Shown: in pieces, positions 51,201 through 60,900 of the stretch
Layout: every line of letters starts with the position of its first letter
Position numbering within the stretch: the first letter of the stretch is position 1
Assembly: GCF_041381155.1 (NCBI RefSeq)
Contig: NC_091134.1
Span: 64,162,902 to 64,226,901, forward strand
From: Argopecten irradians
Lineage: Eukaryota; Mollusca; Bivalvia; Pectinida; Pectinidae
Direction: 5' to 3'
DNA length: 64,000 nt
Program-made: the position numbers and the translations under genes
The notes under the pieces: generated by a model
What the model was told of the DNA's origin: nothing
The model's database searches: none
What the model saw: the letters and a program-made list of their open reading frames with translations, nothing else

Positions 51201-52980
51201 TTTGATTTGATGTTTCAGGCCTGTTTGTCTGACTTTTATTTGACTATAATTTGATGTTTCAGGGCAGTTTGTTTGACTATTATTTGATTATAATTTGATG
51301 TTTCAGGGCTGTATGTTTTGACTATTATCTGACTATAATTTGATGTTTCAGGGCCGTTTGTTTTCTTACTCTGACACCCACCGACACAGACTTGGCAGTA
51401 ACTACCTCCAGTTAGCTGTCAACTGTCCTTTTAACACCAAGGCCAAGAACTACCAGCGAGATGGTCCCCAGTGTGTGGGAGACAACCAAGGTACTTTATA
51501 TATATGGGATCTGGAATAACAGTGCTTTTATTGTGAGATGTTATTGTTCAGTAAAATATCCATATTTCTTTATGTTGAATATCATAATTCATATGTTGTT
51601 AAAATAACCTAAATCATAATTTGAGTTCTCTATAACCAATAAACACGTAAGCAATACTGGACATAAAATGTCTTGTTTATATCTTGAGATTAAGTTGTAA
51701 TAAATGTTTAGGAATTAGTATCCAATGCAATGTTACATTATGCTAATAAGGATTTCATAACACATGATTGACTTTGTTGTGTTGATGCTATTGTAACACA
51801 GTCACATTGTAATAAACATCTATCTATTTCTAGGCAATGCACCCAACTACTTCCCCAACAGTTTCTCTGGCCCTATGGACAACAAGCAATTTATGGAGAG
51901 TTCCTTCTCCATTACCGGGGACGTCCAGAGGTACGAGACCGGCGAGGATGACAACTTCTCTCAGGTCACCGTCTACTGGAATAAGGTTAGTTACTCTGCT
52001 TAAACATTCAAATGTAGATGATTTAGTGATCAATAAGGTCTAAGTGATTAAAAATTATGTTCAGGTTTATGCCACCAACTTGAAAGACGGGACGGAGCAC
52101 ATGTTGAATAACCTGTTTGTCATGTTGCTTCACGTCCAACCCTGTCCAAATGTAAGAAAGCAGTAGCATATATGTCTTACAGATATTTTTATGTTTTTTC
52201 GTATGTATTTCTAACCAGATTTATTAAATAATTCATCATACATTGTACCTGTAATATCAATTATGATTTATGAGATAACTAACAATGAAATACATAAATA
52301 GTCACCAGTTACAAACGCAGTAAAAAACCAAACATGGTGTCACCACTTTCATGCATGTCACATGCATCCGTAGCCTTCCTAATTATATTTGATGTTAGAA
52401 ATATTATCTAAATCATAATTAGTATTCCTGATTTAGGCAATATTTGTTGTTTTGTAGGTGTTGAAACCAGAGGAACGCCGTCGCTTGGTGGAGAATATTG
52501 CAGGTCACTTAAGGAATGCCCAGGAATTCATCCAGCGGAGAACGGTCCACAATTTCACCCAAGTCCATCCTGACTTTGGCGGTGGCATCCAGAAGCTGCT
52601 GGACTCATACAAAAAACAGGTAAACTTAAAGGGTACTCCACTTTATCCTTTGTATTGACATAGCTTACTGAATGAGACATACAAGTATGAAAGATGGAGC
52701 ATCAACACCAAAGATTCCTTTGATTTATATTTACTTGAATAATAAGACCAAGTTAGTGCTTGAAGTGTTTCTTATAACATGATTGTGTTTTGATTACTTA
52801 AACTCTGTCCTTTTCCTCTGTCCTTTTGAAGATTTTACTGTTTGTTCTTTTCAACTGTAATTAGTCATTACTTTATTATGATACCGGTGATCTCATGGAG
52901 TAAAAACAATTGTCTAGCTCTGATGAAGGATTTACATGTCTTTCCTTGTTTTTCAGTCCGGAATGTCAGCCCAGTTGTAG
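45297..52980 (+). CDS. CAT: Catalase B (tandem copy 2), with PTS1-like C terminus
   Basis: Twelve exons: 45297-45353, 45723-45894, 48765-48875, 49266-49396, 49550-49600, 49737-49916, 50282-50473, 50795-50947, 51352-51490, 51834-51985, 52458-52619, 52957-52980 (TAG). They join to 507 residues. It carries the same catalytic set as copy A: His72 in [11 protein letters not shown], Asn145 in LVGNN and Tyr355 in [14 protein letters not shown]. The last exon adds SGMSAQL; the final Ala-Gln-Leu resembles the non-canonical peroxisomal signal of catalases (vertebrate ending Ala-Asn-Leu), so B is probably the peroxisomal form. Relative to A it has one extra codon in exon 9 and one fewer in exon 10. The 16 nt before the ATG include GCAAAG, as in A (GCAAAGTAAAG). 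Intron 8 repeats its own 3' splice site, and intron 10 holds a possible cassette exon. Confidence 0.97.
45569..45671. repeat. Hairpin (MITE-like) in catalase B intron 1
   Basis: 'cataggtatttagcacgctg' then 'gtaagt' on the left pairs with 'acttaccaacgcactaaata' then 'cctatg' on the right, with few mismatches over about 30 nt and a loop of about 45 nt. Confidence 0.75.
46291..46521. repeat. 27-bp minisatellite in catalase B intron 2
   Basis: About nine units of 'cacagttgtatttcaaagat' plus 'attatct'. The 27-bp period is a multiple of 3, so both strands show open frames through it; these are artefacts. Confidence 0.95.
46522..48148. other. Catalase B intron 2, no other feature seen
   Basis: AT-rich intronic sequence with a short C-run followed by an A-rich run near 48069-48105. 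I see nothing coding. Confidence 0.45.
48154..48539. mobile_element. MITE with CAGGGATAGAAACTAAC termini
   Basis: Inverted ends CAGGGATAGAAACTAAC (48154-48170) and GTTAGTTTCTATCCCTG (48523-48539) are perfect over 17 nt and flanked by GTTAG on both sides (48149-48153 and 48540-48544). Further inward, 'actagtcc' motifs appear in both orientations. The core (about 48330-48390) is strikingly G- or C-rich. CAGGG ends recall hAT-type elements, but the apparent 5-bp flank is shorter than the 8 bp usual for hAT, so the class is open. Confidence 0.78.
51064..51364 (+). repeat. Minisatellite multiplying the exon 9 3' splice site of catalase B
   Basis: Eight consecutive copies of a 33- or 44-bp unit containing 'atttgatgtttcag' followed by 'ggccgtttgttt'. 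The last copy is the real intron-exon junction (AG at 51350-51351, exon from 51352). Upstream copies begin near 51064, 51107, 51140, 51173, 51206, 51250 and 51294. Most keep a TTTCAG-like acceptor followed by sequence resembling the first codons of exon 9. Confidence 0.85.
52065..52151 (+). other. Possible in-frame cassette exon in catalase B intron 10
   Basis: An 87-nt open segment bounded by 'tatgttcag' and 'gtaagaaag'. It is 29 codons with phase 0 at both ends, which matches the phase 0 junction between exons 10 and 11. It starts [18 protein letters not shown]. It has no catalase homology and no counterpart in intron 10 of copy A. If included, it would add 29 residues before the C-terminal helical part. 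Confidence 0.4.
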
Positions 52981-54030
52981 AGAGATTATCAGGACACGTG
53001 ACAAAACTTTGCAAGAAAAGAAATCCGTCTGTGCCCTACATATTGACTGAGATGATTACGCTGTCAAAAATCTTCGAAACATAATGACTAAATGTGACAG
53101 ATCATGAGTCACAAACAGTGTTTAATTGTGTCATTTGATTAGTGGGATAAATAGGGTTTCATTAACTACTATAGTGCTTTCGTATAATTCTACACAGAAA
53201 AAAACTTTTGGCTGAGTGAAATTTCAGGGGAAGAAGCATAAAATGTGTATTCAATATTGAATGAACATGATGTTGATATATGTACACTGAACACTACTGC
53301 TTACAGGCTCTGTTAAATCATTAGTGTGCTATCAAATTCTATAATTGTGTTCTATGAAGACAAGCAGAATTTATTAAGTACCCAGTACTACTCCTCTAGT
53401 ACATATTTTACAAGGACACTACTGATATTTATTGTGAGCTGACCTTGATATTGTCCTTACTTCGCTTACAACTGTATCTCTAGTACATAGATTAGGTAGA
53501 GGTCAGAGGTCAAGATTTATATCAACCAGAGGATGGACTATTATCTTCTCTCAGGATGTATTTTATACTACAGTATGCAATTCTATGTAATGTAGTCAGA
53601 GTTTATAGCAGTGTACATAAACGTTTGCTTTTTGTTTCACTTTTAGCATTCTGGAATTTTTTAACAGCTTCAAGGCATCTGTTGTGATTAAGATTTTCAT
53701 CGATGAGTCATATTTCTGGTTAGTGAACCAATACTATATTTCAAAGCAAAAACATGGAGATGTATAAATTCATCAAGAGCTCGATGGATTGTTAAAATTA
53801 TGACTTTGTTTTATAATGATGTATATGTGTCCATTTTAAAATGATTTTGTTTTCTTTGTGGCTTCTACATTTACTTGGGTTTTATACTTGGCATCAGAGA
53901 ATTAAGGCTTGGATGTAATTAGCATGTGTAGCAGGGCATACAGAGATATTCTGTGATGAAAGCAATTCCATATTAATCATAATTAATATATATGTTAATG
54001 TTAAGAAAATAAAATACTGATAATCAGAAG
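52981..54030 (+). terminator. Catalase B 3' UTR with poly(A) signal
   Basis: AT-rich sequence after the TAG with no gene. AATAAA lies at 54008-54013, just before the 69-bp array. A second AATAAA at 55855-55860, beyond the array, could serve a longer transcript. Confidence 0.55.
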
Positions 54031-54042
54031 TGTTATTATTGG

Positions 54043-55645
54043 ATGTCATTGTTACCACAGGGACTCGTTAGTACTAATTAGATACCCACTATTTACATTG
54101 TTGCCACAGGGGCTCGTTAGTACTTATTAGATACCCACTATTTACATAATCATATCTGGGATGTCATTGTCACCACAGGGACTCTAAGTACTAATTAGAT
54201 ACCCACTATTTACATAATCATATCTGGGATGTCATTGTCACCACAGGGACTCGTTAGTACTAATTAGATACCCACCATTTACATAATCATATCTGGGATG
54301 TCATTGTCACCACAGGGACTCGTTAGTACTAATTAGATACCCACTATTTACATAATCATATCTGGGATGTCATTGTCACCACAGGGACTCGTTAGTACTA
54401 ATTAGATACCCACCATTTACATAATCATATCTGGGATGTCATTGTCACCACAGGGACTCGTTAGTACTAATTAGATACCCACCATTTACATAATCATATC
54501 TGGGATGTCATTGTCACCACAGAGACTCGTTAGTACTAATTAGATACGCACCATTTACATAATCATATCTGGGATGTCATTGTCACCACAGGGACTCGTT
54601 AGTACTAATTAGATACCCACCATTTACATACCGGTAATCATATCTGGGATGCCATTGTCACCACAGGGACTCGTTAGTACTAATTAGATACCCACCATTT
54701 ACATACCGGTAATCATATCTGGGATGTCATTGTCACCACAGGGACTCGTTAGTACTAATTAGATACCCACCATTTACATAATCATATCTGGGATGTCATT
54801 GTCACCACAGGGACTCGTTAGTACTAATTAGATACGCACCATTTACATAATCATATCTGGGATGTCATTGTCACCACAGGGACTCGTTAGTACTAATTAG
54901 ATACCCACCATTTACATAATCATATCTGGGATGTCATTGTCACCACAGGGACTCGTTAGTACTAATTAGATACCCACTATTTACATAATCATATCTGGGA
55001 TGTCATTGTCACCACAGGGACTCGTTAGTACTAATTAGATACGCACCATTTACATAATCATATCTGGGATGTCATTGTCACCACAGGGACTCGTTAGTAC
55101 TAATTAGATACCCACCATTTACATACCGGTAATCATATCTGGGATGCCATTGTCACCACAGGGACTCGTTAGTACTAATTAGATACCCACCATTTACATA
55201 CCGGTAATCATATCTGGGATGTCATTGTCACCACAGGGACTCGTTAGTACTAATTAGATACGCACCATTTACATAATCATATCTGGGATGTCATTGTCAC
55301 CACAGGGACTCGTTAGTACTAATTAGATACCCACCATTTACATACCGGTAATCATATCTGGGATGCCATTGTCACCACAGGGACTCGTTAGTACTAATTA
55401 GATACCCACCATTTACATACCGGTAATCATATCTGGGATGTCATTGTCACCACAGGGACTCGTTAGTACTAATTAGATACCCACTATTTACATAATCATA
55501 TCTGGGATGTCATTGTCACCACAGGGACTCGTTAGTACTAATTAGATGCCCACTATTTACATAATCATATCTGGGATGTCATTGTCACCACAGGGACTCG
55601 TAAGTACTAATTTGATACCCACTATTTACATAATCATATCTGGGT
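54043..55645. repeat. 69-bp minisatellite with higher-order repeats
   Basis: About 23 units built on 'catatctgggatgtcattgt', 'caccacagggactcgttag' and 'tactaattagatacccacc'. Variants are a 'tacgcacc' unit and units with an extra 'accgg' (acataccggtaatc). The order 'tacgcacc' unit, then two 'accgg' units with 'gatgcc' between them, recurs three times, so multi-unit blocks have been copied. Confidence 0.95.
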
Positions 55646-55860
55646 CATGGGTTGAAAACTGTACCAATGCTCTATGTTGTTACCCATATACTGAACATAG
55701 AAAATATTGAAAATATAAAACTTTGGAAATCACAGTGTATATAATGATGTTGATCGCTGCAGTTTGACTTTGAAATTAGTCTATGGATTTCATTAAGATA
55801 TTTTGCTTTTGTTATACATCTATGTATATCCAGTGTTCCTTGTCATTTTATATCAATAAA

Positions 55861-56536
55861 GAAACGATGCAATTTAAAGCTGGAAGTAAGACGTCATTTA
55901 TATTCTAGAATCTACGTTAACTGAAAGATTTTATGAGAATTCTGTACAGAAAAGGAACCCCTTACGGTAATATGGTGAATTCACTTTATTCACCAGTAAT
56001 GTTTTCTAGTTAACTAGGAGGCTCAGAACTGACCAGAAATCTAACGTCTCCACTTTAATGACGTAATTCCCTATTCTTAATTCAATTCGACTTCAAATCC
56101 CCTATTTCACCAGTTTCAATGGAAAAGTTAAAAGTTCTCTTTGCTATCCTGCACCAAATAAACAAGCAAACAAATGTCTCTCTGGATACATGTAGTCAAT
56201 TTCAAGCCATTGTGCGCAAAGTCAGGTCCTTAAAAAACGTCTCTGAGAGGCCGCTAATCTATAGTGTAGCGTCGACAATTAATTCTTTCTAGATCTGTTT
56301 TTGCCGTTACACACCCTGAAAATCGATAAGATTTGAATTTTATCCACGATAAGTACTTTCATCGTATAAATATAAATAAACACATCATAATTAAATTTTA
56401 TTGTAGCGTGGACATTTGCAAGATCTTTATCATAACGATATTCGATCTGGTGGTCTTCCAACATTTTCTCATTCATTATAATAATACCAGTAATCTTTTC
56501 TTCAAGAGCTATTTATGCATTATGAGTTTGCACATC
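55861..56536. other. Intergenic, no feature seen
   Basis: AT-rich spacer between catalase B and the MITE upstream of SORD. Short open frames only. Confidence 0.45.
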
Positions 56537-56977
56537 CTCGATACTGCAGAGGTTACTGACGTTATATCCATCCCTGGATTATCTCATAGTAAAATTGGAG
56601 GCAACAGAACAGAACCACAGATATCTGATAATTAGTTACAGTTTACATAATTATGGACCCATCAGAGTGCCCTAAGACCATATTTAGGGGTCTAGATACT
56701 CTACAGAGTACTATTTACGTACGTAACTTATTCTCGGATCCCCGTGAAAAGAACAGGTAATTCAGTCCTTTGCCAGATGTACATCAAAAAAAAAATCGTA
56801 TAATGGTACACTATGGTTGCTTGTGTGGCGTCGCTCTCTCTCTGCATTCTTCAAAGGAAGGTGTGTGATTGGTCAGATATTTTCTTCTGAACTGCCTTCA
56901 GTTTTATTATGCGATAATCCAGAGGTGGATATAACGTCAGTAATAGTAACCCCTAGAGTATCGAGGATGGAGTTTGC
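56537..56977. mobile_element. Long-TIR MITE upstream of SORD
   Basis: The left arm ('tcctcgatactgcagaggtt', 'actgacgttatatccatccc', 'tggattatctcatag') is repeated in inverted form at the right end ('ctgccttcagttttattatg', 'cgataatccagaggtggata', 'taacgtcagta...cctagagtatcgagga'). The arms are about 75 nt. The same family occurs at 58688-59113 and, truncated, at 34860-35065. Confidence 0.78.
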
Positions 56978-57967
56978 ATGGTTTACTTGAAAGTTAATTC
57001 ATTTTGAGTTAACAAGGACCAATTGTATTTCAACAAATCAATAATATTTATGTTCAATGACTTCGGTAAATACCTTTGTCAATGTGTAGTCACGACAATG
57101 AGCAGCTCCAAAGGTCACGGAAAACTTAGAGAGAGACAGACAGATCAAAACTAAAACAGTATTGTCTGGAATCGGTCATGTTCGTATTATAAAAACGACG
57201 CTACCGGATCCTTATTTAGGATCTGAACTTATCAAAGTGTGTCGAGAAGGCTTGTTTTAAAAAGTGGGTCATGGGAAAGATAAACAAGCAGTTCCAGCCG
57301 CCAGGATAAAATATGGAGGGAGAGAAGTGACTACAGCTAGCTATTTAAAAGTTATTAATGTAAAGTCAAACCTTATTTCAGCCGATTCACGAACAAATAT
57401 ACAAATGTAAAGGTATCGAGAGGGTTATAAATATTATAGCAAAGTATACAGTACTGTAATAATATTTATTTTTGACTGTCGGAGAATGTAGAACAGTGTT
57501 CGATTCAACCTGTAATTGATACTAGCATTCGAGAAGCCATAGTTTCACGTCAGATTTTAAACAATAAGTGAAATAGATAAGAACGCCATGCTCATTACGT
57601 TATAATTTAAAATCCCGTAGACAACTGTACACTCCAATGAAAAATAATTCTTTAAATCCATTATGAAATGGAATTGTGTTGATGCAAATTTAAGGTGATT
57701 GATACATGAACAAATGAGAGAAAAGACAATGCATTTCATCTGGAATCGTGTATGGAGACAAAAACCACCGCGAATAATATTACAGTTGCAGGAAGTACGT
57801 AATATACGCGTACAGCGGTTCGCGACAGCGGAGCTTCCATAGTGCAGTGCTGGTCGGCCAGATTTCTCAGTTGTTTAGCAGCGTGTGTGTAACTTTACTT
57901 ATGTCCAAACATCTGACCAACTTAGTCAATCTAATCCCTCGGCTCTGATGACCACTAGACGGTGAAA
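56978..57967. other. SORD 5' flank and presumed 5' UTR
   Basis: AT-rich spacer, then a more GC-rich 190 bp just before the ATG (about 57780-57967), where the promoter and 5' UTR should lie. No TATA box is placed convincingly. An in-frame ATG further upstream was not found. Confidence 0.4.
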
Positions 57968-60900
57968 ATGTCGGACACCAATTTGTCGGCCGTGCTCTAT
58001 AAGAAAGGCGACCTCCGACTGGTTAGTATGCACTTCAACAAATGAGTACTTCCTCTTTCTCTGTATCATATAATTTTATAGGTCTCAGTGTGCATGTGCA
58101 TCTGAATTCGCAATATATGTTTAGCACTAAAACATAGTGCGATTTGGTAATTTTCTCCAGCCTGAATACACTGCACATAATTAAAATTACACGACATATA
58201 TGTTTAGCATTTCTGAACAAGTCACGAATTGTAAAATAATGTTTCGTGTTTAACAGGAAGATCGGCCAATTCCTGAACCAAAGGAAGGAGGTAAGAAACA
58301 ATTAATAGTACATAATCCATATTCACCTATTAGCGTGAGAATATCATTATACTGGAATTTAAATTTTTCGGGGTCCATCTCTCCACCATGTAGATACTAG
58401 ACCTCAAATGCTAGTTAACGACCGTGAACTTGACTTGTGTGTGTTTATTTCTCTGTCCCCTTTTCAGAGGTCCAGCTGTCTATGCGTAAAATTGGAATAT
58501 GTGGCTCGGACGTGAAGTACTGGACAGCTGGGGGTATCGGTCCTTTTCAGGTCACCCATCCAATGCTTCTTGGACACGAGTGTAGTGGAGTGGTCACCAA
58601 GGTCGGCAAGGGAGTAACCCACCTGGAGCCAGGTAAGTGGAAGTTCTATATAGATGACATATAAGCTAAAAAATCATGTACTTACTTGTCAACATCCTTG
58701 ATATTTCAGGGGTTGCTATCACTGTCGTAATGTCCACCCCTAGACAATGTCATAACAAAACTGAAGGCTCTGTGTTTTGATAACAAGTGAGCAGACACAT
58801 GTTGGTTGGTTATTTGATGTACATAACAATAATCAATAGAAATAACGGTAAACTGTGGCTGATTGTGTTGCTTTGATTTTGGTATCCCTTAGTTCGCCAA
58901 ACCTGCCTATATTATTAGGCTTTTTTTTATTTTATTTTTTTTTGCCATATATATATATTTGAAAAAAAAACCTAATAATATAGACAGGTGTAATCTTCAA
59001 AGGAAATATCTGCAGGCCTGTGATTGGTCAGTTGTTTTCACCAGAACTGCCTTCAGTTTTGCTATGAGAAATAATGACAGTGAAAGTAACCCCTGGAGTA
59101 TTGGGGATGACTAGAGCAACTTATTTGTAAAGTTACCTGATTTTACGTTTCAGGTGACCGTGTTGCTATCGAGCCTCATGACATCTGCCGTAAGTGTGAG
59201 TTCTGTAAATCAGGCCGGTACAATCTGTGTAAAGACGTCTTCTTCCTAGCCACCCCACCAGATGACGGTGCACTGGCTAGGTACCACACTCATACTGCTG
59301 ATTTTGTCTTCAAGTAAGTATACTAGAGATACTTTCCTTGGTGACCTTTTGACCTATACAGAGGAGATATAGCTGGAATTCTCAGATACAAATTTAAAGA
59401 TAAGGTTATCAAGTATCTTTACTACTAAATCCATTTCACAAAGTTCTTCTTTATAATATAACTAAATTGATCAACAAAAATATTTCAAAATGACAAAAAC
59501 TTTTTAGTTCTATTTGCTTTCATGAGAAGTTTAATAATTGTACATAGAGCAAGAAGTTATGAAACTTTGACAAAATTAGGGGTCACAAAAACTGTTACTC
59601 TCACAGCATGATATTACGTACTACATTTCTTCTCTATCCTGTAGGTTACCTGATAATGTGAGTTTTGAGGAAGGGGCTTGTGTGGAACCCTTGTCAGTAG
59701 GTCTACATGGCTGTCGCAGGGCTGGAGTTACCCTAGGGAGCAGGGTCCTTGTTTGTGGAGGAGGTAGGTCCTTAAATTTTCTTCAATTTATTCTATTTCT
59801 ATAGGAAATAGCCTATCTAGTCTTTCAACAGTGTATCTAGTCGTACAATAGTGTATCTATTCTTACAATAGTGTATCCAATGCAGTCACTTGTATCTTGT
59901 ACAATAGTGTATCAACTAACAAGTATAATGACGAGTAAATATATTATTACTTCATTCTGAAGCCTTTACAATATGTGAATTAAAGTACACACATGCCAAT
60001 AATGCTTGAATCGCTTAAAGTCGTATTGATGCACATGGTGCTACAAATTACTGAATCAAACATGCAGTCTGTTTTTGGTGTATGATGTCCACTTTGTTGT
60101 AGGCCCCATTGGATTGTGTGCCATGCTGAGTGCCAAGGCTTTGGGAGCTGCTGCAGTGTGCATGACAGGTAGAGTGACGCCTGACAAGTCACTACTGTAT
60201 AAGAGATATCTTCTGGATTTACATGAACATTAAATAGTATATAAACTAATACATGTAATGTACTGTAATTATTAGCATTGGTCACAGATTTTTGTCCTTG
60301 CAGTGTTTTTAAATTCAAACATTCCTGTTAACTTTGTTTTAAATGTTAGAACTTAATTACTGATTACCTGATTTTGCTTTCTTATCTGATTTCAGACATT
60401 GACAGCAGAAAACTGGAATTTGCCAAGAAATGTGGAGCCACACATACCGTGCTTGTAACAAAAGATGATAAGCCCGAAGAATTAGCACAAAAAATCGCTA
60501 GTCTGATAGGTGGCGCTCCACAGCACACAGTGGAATGTAGCGGAGCACAGTCCTCCGTCAATTTAGGAGTTCATGTACGTCCAAAAATAATTTTCATTTC
60601 ATAACTTGATTACTTTAAAAAGCCTTTTCTATATCTGCCTTACTTGTACATCTGTTACTTCAAATGAACAATATTGATTCATTTTCAACTTTCCTGACAC
60701 AAGAGATGTAATACTAGACCCTGGTGTAAAGGCAGACAACTGATACTATGCTTAGAACACCCTAGAGCGAGTTCAATCCAATGAACTTTGTCTTTATAAA
60801 CTTTAACAAGAGATCCCAGAGGGATCTTGGGGCCCACCAAAGAATGATCTATGTCTGACAATGGAAAGAGGGATCTTTTCCCTGCTTTTCAAATTTTTTC

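Noticed and set aside
54043..55645. Regular repeats that could suggest a CRISPR array (also 26862-27478)
   Set aside because: Units are contiguous with no unique spacers, and the genome is an animal one. These are minisatellites.
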